64,000 nt of DNA. Origin: Ahrensia kielensis DSM 5890 (GTDB taxonomy: Bacteria; Pseudomonadota; Alphaproteobacteria; Rhizobiales; Rhizobiaceae). Made by a program: the position numbers and the translations under genes. Each line of letters starts with the position of its first letter. The first letter of the stretch is position 1. This document shows positions 9,715 through 19,167 of this stretch, piece after piece. The stretch lies in assembly GCF_000374465.1 (NCBI RefSeq), contig NZ_KB894528.1:361127-425126 (forward strand). Direction: 5' to 3'. The notes below the pieces were generated by a model. That model did not search any database, was not told the origin of the DNA, and saw only the letters and a program-made list of their open reading frames with translations.

Positions 9715-10916
9715 GCGATACGCTAGACCTTGGTGAAGCCAAGCGCACAGCCGCTACTTTCGCCATTTCTCAAGCTTTTGTCGGTGCTTGTGCGCCGATT
9801 GCAATTTCTATCGGCGGTTTGGCTGGTCACTACCTTTTAGGCGCCGATAAGACATTCGCAACACTGCCAGTCACAGGATATAATGTCGGCGTTGCGCTTG
9901 GCGCATTGCCAGCTGCAATGCTGATGCGTGCAATTGGACGCCGTTATGGTTTTTCAACAGGCGCATTAATCTCAAGTGTTGGCGGCGCTTTGGCCGCATT
10001 GGCCTTGATCCAGCATAATTTCTGGTTTTTTGTGGTGGCACTGGCCGTGCTTGGTGTCGGCGGTTCTTTTGTTCAGCAATATCGCTTTGCAGCAGCCGAT
10101 GCAGCACCAGCAATATTTAAGCCAAAGGCAATCTCTTGGGTCCTGGGCGGCGGTGTATTTGCCGCAATCATTGGACCGCAAGCCGTTATCTTCACAAAAG
10201 ATATGCTGCAGCCTGTAAGCTTTGCAGGTGCATTCATATCTGTTGTGGCTCTGGGCATCATTGGCGCAGGCATTTTAATGACATTGCGCACTTTGCCCGT
10301 GCCAGTAGAAGACGCAAATGCGCCATCGGGCGCGGAACGCCCTATGCTCGAAATTATCTCGCAGCCGCGTTTTTTAATCGCTTTTGTGTGCGCCGTCACA
10401 ACCTATGCCTTAATGAGCTTTGTGATGACAGGCGCACCGCTTGCCATGATAAGCTGCGGGCACTCATTGAACGATGCGACCCTAGGTATTTCATGGCATG
10501 TTATGGCTATGTTTGCGCCGAGCTTCTTTACCGGCAGATTGATTGTGCGATTCGGTAAGGAAAAAATCGTCGCGACGGGACTGATTTTATTGATTGGCTG
10601 CGCAATTGTTGCGCTATCGGGTCTTGCGCTTTGGCAGTTTTGGTTTGCGCTTATATTATTGGGCGTTGGTTGGAACTTTGGCTTTATTGGCGCAACCGCT
10701 ATGCTCACAGACACTTATCGTCCATCTGAAAAGAACAAGATTCAAGGCGTGCATGATTTCGCGCTGTTCACAACTGTAGCAATTGCGTCATTTGCATCCG
10801 GTGCAACGCTGAACGCCTATGGCTGGGATATGCTCAATTGGATCGTATTGCCTGTATGCGCGCTATGCTTGCTTGTTCTGTTGGGCCAAGCATTCGTTGT
10901 GCGCCGTAATTCTTAG
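9711..10916 (+). CDS. Major facilitator superfamily transporter
   Basis: A 401-residue protein with about 12 hydrophobic segments. The loop after the second segment reads [15 protein letters not shown], resembling the G-x3-D/R-R-x-G-R/K-R MFS motif A; a matching second-half segment is [13 protein letters not shown]. Its ATG overlaps the nusB stop by four bases, so it is the last cistron of the glyA-rib-nusB operon. Position next to riboflavin genes does not prove flavin transport; substrate unknown. Confidence 0.85.
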   Translation: MSDTLDLGEAKRTAATFAISQAFVGACAPIAISIGGLAGHYLLGADKTFATLPVTGYNVGVALGALPAAMLMRAIGRRYGFSTGALISSVGGALAALALIQHNFWFFVVALAVLGVGGSFVQQYRFAAADAAPAIFKPKAISWVLGGGVFAAIIGPQAVIFTKDMLQPVSFAGAFISVVALGIIGAGILMTLRTLPVPVEDANAPSGAERPMLEIISQPRFLIAFVCAVTTYALMSFVMTGAPLAMISCGHSLNDATLGISWHVMAMFAPSFFTGRLIVRFGKEKIVATGLILLIGCAIVALSGLALWQFWFALILLGVGWNFGFIGATAMLTDTYRPSEKNKIQGVHDFALFTTVAIASFASGATLNAYGWDMLNWIVLPVCALCLLVLLGQAFVVRRNS

Positions 10917-10924
10917 GCAAAATA

Positions 10925-10957
10925 AAACGCTGCAAACCAGTGTGATTTGCAACGTTT
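10925..10957. terminator. Terminator-like hairpin between convergent MFS and bamE genes
   Basis: Imperfect inverted repeat, 12-base arms (AAACGCTGCAAA against TTTGCAACGTTT, one mismatch), loop of nine bases. T-rich on the plus side (AACGTTTAATAT) and A-rich on the other, so it may serve both genes. Confidence 0.5.
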
Positions 10958-10976
10958 AATATATTGATTGAGGCTT

Positions 10977-11477
10977 TTAGCGTCCCAGAATGCTGGAAGC
11001 TGAAGGGCCGCCTAGAGATCCTGTCAGAATTTGACCTAGGAATGTCTGGTCTTTACCGCCCGTAGGCGTTGCGCCAGCTATAAAGTCAAATACGCGCCCA
11101 TCTTTAAGGCCGTAATCGGCAATGCGGCTTACCGTATCGCTGTCATCGAAATAAATCGCAAACACACGCTGGTCGACAAGCTTAGGTTTTAAAAACTGAG
11201 CAGAGCGAACGCGCGTTTGGGAAATATAGTAAAATACTTCGCCGCCAAAATTATTCGTAGTGGTGGGTGTGCCAAGCGCTAGCAAAACTTGCTCACGGCT
11301 CGAACCAACAGGCGCAAGCGCCATTGTTTCTTCGTCAATGACATAACCTTGCTTGAAGGTTTCTTTGGACCCTAGAACACTCGATGTTGAGCAGCCCGAA
11401 ACGCCAAGCATTGCGACTGCAACTGCTGCTGCGATGAAATGACCTCTTTTATCGGTCTTGGAATTCTTTGCCGCCAC
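10977..11477 (-). CDS. bamE: Outer-membrane assembly lipoprotein BamE (SmpA/OmlA)
   Basis: Small lipoprotein of the BAM complex that inserts beta-barrel proteins. The GTG at 11477 is chosen because AAGGAG lies seven bases upstream, whereas the upstream ATG at 11504 would lengthen the signal peptide. The 166-residue product has a lipobox LGVSGC near residue 29, then a SmpA/OmlA domain with YVIDEETMALAPVGSSREQVLLALGTPT and AIYFDDSDTVSRIADYGLKDG. C-terminus is Gly/Ser-rich. It is divergent from the bc1 chaperone gene. Confidence 0.92.
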   Translation of the reverse strand: MAAKNSKTDKRGHFIAAAVAVAMLGVSGCSTSSVLGSKETFKQGYVIDEETMALAPVGSSREQVLLALGTPTTTNNFGGEVFYYISQTRVRSAQFLKPKLVDQRVFAIYFDDSDTVSRIADYGLKDGRVFDFIAGATPTGGKDQTFLGQILTGSLGGPSASSILGR

Positions 11478-11620
11478 ATCTATCTCCTTAGGCAGAGTAC
11501 GCATACTCTATATATTCTATTGTCCGGTACCGCACATACCGCCTTCTTGCAAGCGTCTGCGCAACGCGCTAGCAGCAAGCATAAGCTATTCGAGTGCCGA
11601 ATAGAGTAAGGGTTTGCATT

Positions 11621-12157
11621 ATGATTATGTCACTGTTTCGACCAAAAAAACAAAATCCGAACGAGAAAATCGTTTCTAAGCTCTATGCACATATTATTGA
11701 AGCTGGCCGTCAACCGGTCCTTTATGCCGAATGGGGTGTGCCTGACACGCCGATAGGGCGCTATGAAGCTATCGGACTTCACATGATATTGTTTCTTTTC
11801 CGCACACGCAGCACATCGCCTGCATTAGAAGAGCTGAGCCAAGATGTGCTTGATGAGTTCTTTTTGGAGCTAGATCACTCTGTGCGTGAGCTCGGTGTGG
11901 GGGACGCGGGTGTTCCCAAGCGTATGAAAAAGCTGGGAAAAATGTTCTATGGGCGCATGGGGCCTTATTGGAAGGCTTTGGATGATAATAATATTGATGC
12001 ATTAAAAGACGCGCTTGTCCGCAACATTACGCCCGATAGCAAAGAACAGCTAGCATCTGAAGCGCTGGCTCAATATATGATCACGAGCGCTGCTCATTTG
12101 GCCAAGATTGATGAGGATCAATTGTTGCGCGGCGAAATTAATTTTCCTCAACCGTAA
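11621..12157 (+). CDS. Ubiquinol-cytochrome c chaperone family protein (CBP3/UQCC1-like)
   Basis: Assembly factor of the cytochrome bc1 complex by homology to mitochondrial Cbp3. The 178-residue product (ATG at 11621, AAGGG eight bases upstream) contains ADWG-like RQPVLYAEWGVPDTPIGRYE and DEFFLELDHSVRELGVGD-type segments, typical of the family. It is followed at 12 bases by DUF177, an order conserved in rhizobia. Confidence 0.9.
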   Translation: MIMSLFRPKKQNPNEKIVSKLYAHIIEAGRQPVLYAEWGVPDTPIGRYEAIGLHMILFLFRTRSTSPALEELSQDVLDEFFLELDHSVRELGVGDAGVPKRMKKLGKMFYGRMGPYWKALDDNNIDALKDALVRNITPDSKEQLASEALAQYMITSAAHLAKIDEDQLLRGEINFPQP

Positions 12158-12169
12158 GGTAATTTGCGA

Positions 12170-12769
12170 ATGAATGAGAATCATATGGATGAAAATGCAT
12201 CTGGCTCAGCTTTGCCAAGCCCCATATCGCAAAAAATCAACGTATTAAAGCTGCCTGCGAAGGGGCTGAACGTGAAGATTGAACCGGACGCGGATGTACT
12301 TGCGGCGCTGGCTAAAAGCATGGGCGTGCTGTCAATATCGTCATTGTCTGCAAAGTTGAACATCAAGCGCTGGCATAAGGACGGTGTGAGAGTATCTGGG
12401 CCCCTAAAAGCGCAGCTTTATCAGGAATGTGTGATTACGTTGGAGCCTGTGGAAGAGACGGTCAACGAAGAAATAAACGCGGTTTTTGTGCCTGAAACGT
12501 CGAAATTGGCAAAGCCTGCTGTTACTGGCGAAGCCAATGAATTGTTGATTGATGCTGAAGGTGATGATGTGCCGGAAGTCTTTCAATCGCCATTTTTGGA
12601 CGTGGGAGACATCGCGGCGGAGTTTTTTGCACTTGAGATCAATCCATATCCGCGTATTGACGGGGCAGAGGAAGAAGCTCAAAAGTTTGCAGAAGAAAGC
12701 GCTTCAGATAAGGAAGAGGCCAAGGAAAATCCTTTTGCAGCGCTTGCAGCTTTAAAAGACAAGCTGTGA
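12170..12769 (+). CDS. DUF177 (YceD) family protein
   Basis: A 199-residue cytosolic protein of the DUF177/YceD family, linked in other bacteria to 23S rRNA maturation and often found before rpmF. The central segment reads CVITLEPVEETVNEEINAVFVPE, with the single Cys aligned to the family CxRCL-like site. The C-terminus ENPFAALAALKDKL is the characteristic NPFAVLAxLK tail. The ATG at 12170 is preferred over TTG at 12164. rpmF is absent here; plsX follows directly after a 109-base gap containing a large hairpin. Confidence 0.9.
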   Translation: MNENHMDENASGSALPSPISQKINVLKLPAKGLNVKIEPDADVLAALAKSMGVLSISSLSAKLNIKRWHKDGVRVSGPLKAQLYQECVITLEPVEETVNEEINAVFVPETSKLAKPAVTGEANELLIDAEGDDVPEVFQSPFLDVGDIAAEFFALEINPYPRIDGAEEEAQKFAEESASDKEEAKENPFAALAALKDKL

Positions 12770-12805
12770 AGCTTTGAGGAAAAGCTTGTTCGCTGCCATA
12801 AAACC

Positions 12806-12842
12806 GTTATTTTCAACCTGTTCAAGAGAACATGAAAATAAC
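12806..12842 (+). repeat. Long stem-loop in the plsX leader
   Basis: Ten-base perfect outer arms GTTATTTTCA / TGAAAATAAC, a three-base bulge (ACC) on the left, then five-base inner arms TGTTC / GAACA closing an AAGA tetraloop. No T-tract follows, so it is not a standard terminator. It ends 36 bases before the TTG start of plsX. Confidence 0.75.
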
Positions 12843-12878
12843 CTGAATTAAATAATTAATAAACGGGACGGTTCAGTT

Positions 12879-13955
12879 TTGGTCACAATATCAGTGGATG
12901 CGATGGGCGGCGATCATGGCCCGTCGGTACTCATACCCGGCGCGGCAATCGCGCTAGAGCGTCATCCTGAGTTAAAGTTTATTTTTTATGGCAAAGAACC
13001 TGAAGTTCAGCCTGAAATTGATAAGTTTCCCAAATTAAAAGCCGCCAGCACATTCGTGCATTGCGATGTGTCTGTGCGTATGGATGACAAGCCGTCCCAA
13101 GCCTTGCGGCAGGGGCGCTGGAAGTCATCGATGTGGAAGGCCATTGAGGCCGTTAAGACCGGTGAGGCGGATGTGTGTGTGTCCGCTGGCAATACGGGCG
13201 CACTCATGGCTATGTCACGCTTTTGCCTGCGTACAATGGCAGATATTGAACGCCCCGCTATTGCTGCGATTTGGCCGACTTTACGCGGAGAGAGCATCGT
13301 TCTGGACGTTGGCGCGACGATTGGCGCTGATGCACAGCAATTGGTAGATTTTTCCGTTATGGGCGCTGCAATGGCGCGCGCAATGATTGAAAATCCACGC
13401 CCGACAGTTGGCCTTCTAAATGTTGGCGTTGAAGAGATCAAAGGCCAAGAAGAAGTAAAAGAAGCAGGGCGCTTGCTGCGTGATGCGGATTTGCCAACAT
13501 TGGAATATCACGGTTTCGTTGAAGGCGATGATTTAGGCAAAGGCACGGTTGATGTTGTTGTGACGGAAGGTTTTTCCGGCAATATTGCCCTTAAAACAGC
13601 TGAAGGCACAGCGCGGCAAATCGGCGAATATTTACGCGCCGCCATGGGACATTCATTGATGTCTAAGATTGGCTATATGTTTGCGCGCAGTGCGTTTAAG
13701 CGCTTGGGCGAAAAAATGGACCCGCGCAAAGTCAATGGCGGTGTTTTTCTAGGCCTCAATGGCATCGTGATCAAAAGTCACGGCGGCACTGACAGCGAAG
13801 GGTTTGCGGCTGCTTTGGATATGGGCCACGACATGGTCCGTAACGAGTTGCAAAGTAAAATCGATATAGATATCAAGCAGTTCCACACACGTCAGGGACG
13901 CAGTACACCTGCGGCAATAGTGCCGGAACTCAACGAAAACAAGAGCGAAAAGTAG
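12879..13955 (+). CDS. plsX: Phosphate acyltransferase PlsX
   Basis: Makes acyl-phosphate from acyl-ACP for phosphatidic acid synthesis. It begins with the family N-terminus [14 protein letters not shown], which forces the TTG start at 12879 (GGGACGG lies upstream). Further signatures are [10 protein letters not shown] near 105 and [17 protein letters not shown] near 228. The 358-residue length is normal. It is followed after five bases by fabH. Confidence 0.96.
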   Translation: MVTISVDAMGGDHGPSVLIPGAAIALERHPELKFIFYGKEPEVQPEIDKFPKLKAASTFVHCDVSVRMDDKPSQALRQGRWKSSMWKAIEAVKTGEADVCVSAGNTGALMAMSRFCLRTMADIERPAIAAIWPTLRGESIVLDVGATIGADAQQLVDFSVMGAAMARAMIENPRPTVGLLNVGVEEIKGQEEVKEAGRLLRDADLPTLEYHGFVEGDDLGKGTVDVVVTEGFSGNIALKTAEGTARQIGEYLRAAMGHSLMSKIGYMFARSAFKRLGEKMDPRKVNGGVFLGLNGIVIKSHGGTDSEGFAAALDMGHDMVRNELQSKIDIDIKQFHTRQGRSTPAAIVPELNENKSEK

Positions 13956-13960
13956 ATTCA

Positions 13961-14932
13961 ATGATCCGATCAGCGGTAATAGGTGTTGGTAGTGCTTTAC
14001 CCAAGCGCGTTATGCCGAATGCAGAATTCGAGCAAAAAATTGACACAACATCGGAATGGATAGAGCAGCGTACTGGCATTAAGCAGCGCTATATAGCGGG
14101 TGAGGGGGAGACCTCCGCATCGCTTGGCGAATCTGCAGCGCGTGCAGCTTTAGACAATGCAGGTTTAACGCCAGATGATATCGATTTGATCATCTGCGCC
14201 ACATCAACGCCTGACAATACGTTTCCAGCGACAGCCGTTAATATTCAAAACCGTCTCGGAATGAAACACGGTGCAGCTTTCGATCTGCAAGCTGTTTGCA
14301 CAGGATTTGTTTATGCAACGACAACCGCTGATCTTTATATACGCGGCGGTATGGCAAAACGAGTGCTGGTCCTTGGTGCAGAAACATTTTCGCGTTTGCT
14401 GGATTGGGAAGATCGCACAACATGCGTATTGTTCGGTGATGGTGCAGGCGCTATTATTCTGGAAGCTGTTGAAGGCGTAGGTTTAACGTCGGACCGCGGT
14501 ATTCTAGCTGCTCATTTGCGCTCAGATGGTAGCCACAAAGAAAAGCTCTATGTGGATGGCGGGCCTTCAACGACCGGAGACGTTGGCCATTTGCGGATGG
14601 TTGGCAAGGAAGTTTTCAAGCATGCTGTTGGCATGATCACAGATGTGATCGAAGATTCTTTTGAAACGGCAGGCATTACTGGCGAGCAGATTGATTGGTT
14701 TGTTCCCCATCAGGCAAACCGCCGTATTATTGATGCTTCGGCTAAAAAACTAGGTATTCCAGCCGACAAAGTAGTCATCACTGTCGATAAACATGGTAAT
14801 ACATCAGCAGCGTCTGTTCCGCTGGCACTTTCAGTCGCTGTAGCTGACGGAAGGATCAAGAAAGGCGATTTGGTTTTACTTGAAGCAATGGGCGGCGGAT
14901 TTACTTGGGGCGCAGTATTATTACGCTGGTAA
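13961..14932 (+). CDS. fabH: 3-oxoacyl-ACP synthase III
   Basis: Condenses acetyl-CoA with malonyl-ACP to initiate type II fatty-acid synthesis. The catalytic triad is visible: Cys113 in [10 protein letters not shown], His249 in VPHQANRR and Asn279 in KHGNTSAAS. Length 323 residues is standard. It is coupled to plsX (five-base gap) and followed by ihfA. Confidence 0.97.
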   Translation: MIRSAVIGVGSALPKRVMPNAEFEQKIDTTSEWIEQRTGIKQRYIAGEGETSASLGESAARAALDNAGLTPDDIDLIICATSTPDNTFPATAVNIQNRLGMKHGAAFDLQAVCTGFVYATTTADLYIRGGMAKRVLVLGAETFSRLLDWEDRTTCVLFGDGAGAIILEAVEGVGLTSDRGILAAHLRSDGSHKEKLYVDGGPSTTGDVGHLRMVGKEVFKHAVGMITDVIEDSFETAGITGEQIDWFVPHQANRRIIDASAKKLGIPADKVVITVDKHGNTSAASVPLALSVAVADGRIKKGDLVLLEAMGGGFTWGAVLLRW

Positions 14933-15028
14933 CTTAAATTAGCGCTTTAGAAGTCTATTGGCCTTGATTCACTACAGTATTTTCTATAGCTTTCGCCGAT
15001 ATCACGAAACTTTGAGGGGAAACGCCAA

Positions 15029-15340
15029 ATGACGGACAAGACGTTGACACGTTCTGACCTGTCGGAGGCTGTATATCGGAAGGTGGGTCTATCCCGCACC
15101 GAGTCGGCGCTTTTGGTTGAAATGATCATCGATGAAATTTGCGATGCCATTGTGCGAGGCGAGACAGTAAAGCTTTCTTCTTTTGCAACATTTCAGGTCC
15201 GTTCGAAGAACGAGCGGATCGGTCGAAACCCTAAAACAGGTGAAGAAGTGCCCATTACGCCAAGGCGTGTGGTGACATTCAAAGCCTCAAATGTCCTTAA
15301 GAATCATGTAATTGAAGGTTTCCGCCGTAGCTCACGTTAA
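15029..15340 (+). CDS. ihfA: Integration host factor alpha subunit
   Basis: DNA-bending nucleoid protein; forms a heterodimer with IhfB. The 103-residue sequence has the HU/IHF beta-arm with [20 protein letters not shown] and the [16 protein letters not shown]-terminus. GAGGGGAAA lies well placed before the ATG. It follows fabH and precedes a MerR gene, a conserved rhizobial order. Confidence 0.95.
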   Translation: MTDKTLTRSDLSEAVYRKVGLSRTESALLVEMIIDEICDAIVRGETVKLSSFATFQVRSKNERIGRNPKTGEEVPITPRRVVTFKASNVLKNHVIEGFRRSSR

Positions 15341-15412
15341 CTAGGCTATGATCTGGAGCGTTGATTCGCCTCGCTTAGTATGTGCGATATATGATTTAGG
15401 TAGGTGTTGATT

Positions 15413-15979
15413 ATGGATAAGAGTCCAGACGCGTTTCGCACGATCAGTGAAGTTGCTGATGAGTTGGATTTGCCTCAACACGTACTGCGCTTCTGGGAAA
15501 CACGCTTTAGTCAAATCAAGCCACTAAAACGCGGTGGTGGTCGCCGTTATTATCGGCCCGCTGATCTCGATCTTCTGCGCGGTATTCAGCATCTCCTTTA
15601 TGAAGAAGGCTACACCATTAAGGGTGTACAGAAAATTTTACGTCAAAATGGTGTGCAATTTGCCATTGCTATTGGCACCGGCGATCTGAGTGCATTGGAA
15701 GAAATGTCCAAGCGCAATCAAGAAGCTGCGCATGCCCAAGCTGAGGAAGCCGATAAGGCAGCTCAACAACTACGCGAAAGCGCAAAATCTGATACCGTGG
15801 ACGAAAACGTGCTTGTCGGAGAAGCAAAAGCGAAGGGGCGCGGGCTTTTCAATCGCAGCAAGAATGTAAAAGAAGATGCGATCTCTGGCGAAGGTATGAG
15901 CCGAGATAATCGTACATTGTTGCAAGAGGCGCTATTCGATCTTCTTGAGTGCAAACGTTTATTAGATCAGGCGCGCTGA
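15413..15979 (+). CDS. MerR-family transcriptional regulator
   Basis: A 188-residue protein (ATG at 15413; a GTG three codons upstream is possible) with an N-terminal MerR helix-turn-helix: [25 protein letters not shown], then [34 protein letters not shown]. The rest is charged and helical with no metal-binding cysteines. This type stands next to ihfA throughout rhizobia; its target and ligand are not established. Confidence 0.88.
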   Translation: MDKSPDAFRTISEVADELDLPQHVLRFWETRFSQIKPLKRGGGRRYYRPADLDLLRGIQHLLYEEGYTIKGVQKILRQNGVQFAIAIGTGDLSALEEMSKRNQEAAHAQAEEADKAAQQLRESAKSDTVDENVLVGEAKAKGRGLFNRSKNVKEDAISGEGMSRDNRTLLQEALFDLLECKRLLDQAR

Positions 15980-16066
15980 ATATTCCTGACGCTTAACCGC
16001 AAGTTAATATCTACCCCGTATTTCTTGCTTACTGGATTTAACACCAGTCTTTTACTCACTTAACTC

Positions 16067-16101
16067 ATACCGCTTCCTTTTTTGGATAGCGGTATTTTTT
16101 T
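16067..16101 (+). terminator. Intrinsic terminator after the MerR gene
   Basis: Eight-base arms ATACCGCT / AGCGGTAT around a 13-base loop, followed by a run of six or more T. Ends the plsX-fabH-ihfA-MerR region about 90 bases after the stop codon. Confidence 0.8.
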
Positions 16102-16199
16102 GTCTGCATTTTCGTTTGTTATGGGCTCTGTAAGATTACAGAGCTCTGTTCAATTGCAGTCTTGTCTGGTGATAAAGAGGCAGCTATAGCGATGATAGT

Positions 16200-16276
16200 C
16201 GGAGCGTAGCGCAGCCCGGTAGCGCACTCGCCTGGGGGGCGAGGGGTCGTGGGTTCAAATCCCGCCGCTCCGACCA
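16200..16276 (+). tRNA. tRNA-Pro (anticodon GGG)
   Basis: A complete cloverleaf of 77 bases. Acceptor arms CGGAGCG / CGCTCCG pair perfectly; D arm GCGC / GCGC; anticodon arm CTCGC / GCGAG with loop CTGGGGG, giving anticodon GGG; T arm GTGGG with TTCAAAT loop and CCCGC. Discriminator A73 and an encoded CCA end follow. The polymerase gene on the opposite strand ends one base after the CCA, so the two convergent transcripts have no spacer between them. A seven-base hairpin (GCTCTGT / ACAGAGC) lies about 55 bases upstream. Confidence 0.97.
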
Positions 16277-16277
16277 C

Positions 16278-17531
16278 TTATTGAGAAGCAGCAAGCTTAT
16301 TTTGGTGGTAATTTTCCGCTGCTATGCAGCCCCATATGATGCCCAGCAGCAAAAAGAAGTGCCGCCAATGGTCGGTATCGATCACATTGCCAATGACGAT
16401 GTGGCCGATGAAAATTATATAAGTGCACAACAGATATGGTTGCCACGGGCGGTTGCGAAATAGAATTTTCAAACCAGCGCCCAACGTCCAAACCATAAGC
16501 GTGACATAGGCAAAAAAGCCAAGCCATGAATAATCAAACAGAGCTTTGAGCCAGATATTATGTGTGTCTTCGCCAAACATCTCACCGAATTCAAGAATAC
16601 CAATGCCGAACGGATGCTCCGTCGCCATCATATATCCAATCCAGTGGCGGGCAAATCGTCCCAGACGCGCGCCATCATAATCCTGCACCAATTGAGCACG
16701 TGTGAAAAAGACATCGCGCACGGCTTCAAATTGAAGCGCTATGAGAAGTGCAACACTAACCGCGATTAGGGCGGTTATGGCCAGAAGCGTAACGCGCACA
16801 CGAAAACGGCCCGACGGGTTGGATATCAGAAGCGCCGCTGTTAGCAGGAGTGCACTCAGAACAAAAAGCCCCCAGCCTGCGCGTGAAAACGATAGAAATA
16901 TACCAAGCGCAATGACAAGAAGCATCGCCATATAGGACAGTGATTTGATCGCGGGGCGTACTAAAATTTGATGCAAGCAGAAAAGCGCTGGTAAGCACAA
17001 AAACGGCGCAAAAACATTGGGGTCCTGAAAGGCACCTTTCGCGCGGCCAAAGCGCAAGAAAAGGTCAGCACTAGGCATTGCGCCGAAATAGGCAAGAATA
17101 CCGATTGTGCCTGTAATGACAGCGGCAGCCATATAACCAGAGAAAATGACCCTAAGCAGGCTTGGCCTTGCAGCAACGACGGCGGCAAAGAAGATTGATG
17201 TCAGCCCAAGGAAAAATGAGACGGCGACATAAATAACTTGGCTCGACCAATTATCCATCGTCATCAACGAAACAATGCCGCCGACATTGAACAGAAGTAT
17301 CAGGACAACGAGCGGTGAAATAGAGGCTGGAATTTTAAGCCCTAACAAAGCCCAAACGCCAATCAGGCCAGCCATGAAAAGTTCATAAGGCGCTGGTTCA
17401 GCAATAACAAATCCGCTTAAAAAGGCACCAGTCCATAACGCGAAACCGCTTAAAATCGCGATCAAAGCGCGATTTTTTTCAGCAAGCGTCAGGCCGTTTG
17501 GGGCACCGTAATGTAAGCAGGTATCGGTCAA
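16278..17531 (-). CDS. O-antigen ligase / polysaccharide polymerase family membrane protein
   Basis: A 417-residue inner-membrane protein with about 11-12 hydrophobic segments and a large periplasmic loop around 280-330. The Wzy_C-type region includes SFSRAGWGLFVLSALLL near 212-228. Such proteins polymerise lipid-linked repeat units or ligate O-antigen. A TTG start overlaps the stop of the upstream sugar transferase (TTGA), so translation is coupled. In this locus an exopolysaccharide polymerase role is more likely than lipopolysaccharide ligation, because the partner genes encode chain-length and export proteins. Confidence 0.85.
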   Translation of the reverse strand: MTDTCLHYGAPNGLTLAEKNRALIAILSGFALWTGAFLSGFVIAEPAPYELFMAGLIGVWALLGLKIPASISPLVVLILLFNVGGIVSLMTMDNWSSQVIYVAVSFFLGLTSIFFAAVVAARPSLLRVIFSGYMAAAVITGTIGILAYFGAMPSADLFLRFGRAKGAFQDPNVFAPFLCLPALFCLHQILVRPAIKSLSYMAMLLVIALGIFLSFSRAGWGLFVLSALLLTAALLISNPSGRFRVRVTLLAITALIAVSVALLIALQFEAVRDVFFTRAQLVQDYDGARLGRFARHWIGYMMATEHPFGIGILEFGEMFGEDTHNIWLKALFDYSWLGFFAYVTLMVWTLGAGLKILFRNRPWQPYLLCTYIIFIGHIVIGNVIDTDHWRHFFLLLGIIWGCIAAENYHQNKLAASQ

Positions 17532-19084
17532 TAGGCATTATCCGATTTTGTGAACAAGCTGATGGGCGTCATGAATAAGATGCGCAAATCAAACATCAGC
17601 GACCAGTTTTCTATGTAATAGAGATCGCATTCAGTGCGCATTTTGATTTTGTCATCATGGTCGATTTCACCGCGCCAACCATTGATCTGAGCCCATCCGG
17701 TAACACCGGGTTTAACACGGTGTCGTGCGAAATATCCATCAACGACTTCACCGTAAAGCTTTTCACGTGTTTGCGCGTGAACGGCATGGGGGCGAGGTCC
17801 AACAAGTGATAGGTCACCGCGCAAAGCGTTGAAAAATTGCGGTAATTCATCAATTGAAGTTTTGCGAATAATGCGGCCAACTGGGGTTACGCGCGGATCA
17901 CCTTTCGTGACTGCGTTTCTCGCCGATAGATCCTGTTGTTCCACATACATTGAGCGGAACTTAAAAACACGGATAATCTCATTATTAAAGCCATGGCGTT
18001 CTTGCACGAAAATGGCCGGTCCCTTTGAAGTCAATTTCACAGCAAGATAGGCACCCAGCATAATTGGTGAGAGCAGCGTGATGCCTAAGACAGAAAAGAA
18101 AATATCAAAGGCACGCTTTGCGACAGAATCCCAATCGCGAATAGGGCGGTCAAAAATGTCGAACATAGGAATGTTGCCGACATAAGAATAAGTGCGTGGG
18201 CGGAAGCGCAAATTGTTTGAGTGTGCCGATAGGCGGATATCAACTGGGAGAACCCACAGTTTTTTCAGCATTGCCAAAACACGATCTTCTGCATCAAGCG
18301 GCAAAGCAACAATCAGCATGGAAATGCGTGCACGGCGTGAAAATTCCACCAATTCTTCGATATTACCAAGTTTCGGGTATCCGGCGACAATTGGCGGTGA
18401 ACGCACATCATCGCGGTCATCAAAGAGGCCGCAAATGCGAATGTCATTATCGGCTTGTTGCTCAATCGAGCGGATCAGTTTTTCAGCAGGCTTGCCGCCG
18501 CCGACGATAACCGCGCGGCGTTCCATGATACCGTTGCGGCCCCATCTACGAACACAAAAATTGAGCATGAGACGTTCAAAGAATAGGAAAATGACCCCGC
18601 CAATATACCAAGAGGCGAGCCAAACGCGCGAAAAGTCTTCTGAAATTTTCAAGAAGAAAGCGCCAATCAATAAGATAGCAAAGGTCGATGACCAAGCCAG
18701 TAGAACTTTTGGAAATGTGCGGAAAGAGCGCCGAAGTGCATTGGTTTGATAAAGGTCGAGCACCTGAAAAAAGGTAATGGTGAGGATTGCGCCAATGGCA
18801 GATGATAAAAGGTAATGCCAAGCCAATCCGTTTGCCACAGGCGTCCATTTCACGCCGACATAGACGACCATAATCGCAATGCCGATCGCAAAAAGTACAA
18901 TCGCTTCACCCAGCCGCATAAAGCCGGTCAGCATCGCAGGCGATACCGTATCCACACGGTATTCAGCGGCAATACGCGCTGCAAGATCGTTCAACTTGCC
19001 GGGTTTAACGACTAGTCCTTCGCCGTCGTCATAATTGGCGACAGCACTTCGAGAGAATTTTTCTTTTGGATCAATATTGGTCAT
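17528..19084 (-). CDS. Undecaprenyl-phosphate hexose-1-phosphate transferase (polyprenyl glycosylphosphotransferase)
   Basis: Initiating enzyme that transfers a sugar-phosphate, probably glucose-1-phosphate, to undecaprenyl phosphate. The 518-residue protein has N-terminal membrane segments (about 60-170), a nucleotide-binding-like middle domain (RAVIVGGGKPAEKLIRSIE near 190) and the C-terminal bacterial sugar transferase domain with KRAFDIFFSVLGITLLSPIM, FKFRSM, TSIDELPQFFNALRGDLSLVGPRP and KPGVTGWAQINGWRGE. This WcaJ/PssY/ExoY-type arrangement is typical of exopolysaccharide loci. Confidence 0.94.
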   Translation of the reverse strand: MTNIDPKEKFSRSAVANYDDGEGLVVKPGKLNDLAARIAAEYRVDTVSPAMLTGFMRLGEAIVLFAIGIAIMVVYVGVKWTPVANGLAWHYLLSSAIGAILTITFFQVLDLYQTNALRRSFRTFPKVLLAWSSTFAILLIGAFFLKISEDFSRVWLASWYIGGVIFLFFERLMLNFCVRRWGRNGIMERRAVIVGGGKPAEKLIRSIEQQADNDIRICGLFDDRDDVRSPPIVAGYPKLGNIEELVEFSRRARISMLIVALPLDAEDRVLAMLKKLWVLPVDIRLSAHSNNLRFRPRTYSYVGNIPMFDIFDRPIRDWDSVAKRAFDIFFSVLGITLLSPIMLGAYLAVKLTSKGPAIFVQERHGFNNEIIRVFKFRSMYVEQQDLSARNAVTKGDPRVTPVGRIIRKTSIDELPQFFNALRGDLSLVGPRPHAVHAQTREKLYGEVVDGYFARHRVKPGVTGWAQINGWRGEIDHDDKIKMRTECDLYYIENWSLMFDLRILFMTPISLFTKSDNAY

Positions 19085-19167
19085 TTGTTTGCATACCCAC
19101 GGGGCGGTTGTGAGGATAATAGAGCCGCAACCCTAAGAAACGCTTGATAAAAGCTGTACCATTCGAC

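Noticed and set aside
16200-16276. Integrated genomic island at tRNA-Pro
   Set aside because: No integrase, mobility gene or repeated tRNA 3' end was found; polysaccharide genes have composition like the rest. Kept only as a low-interest question.
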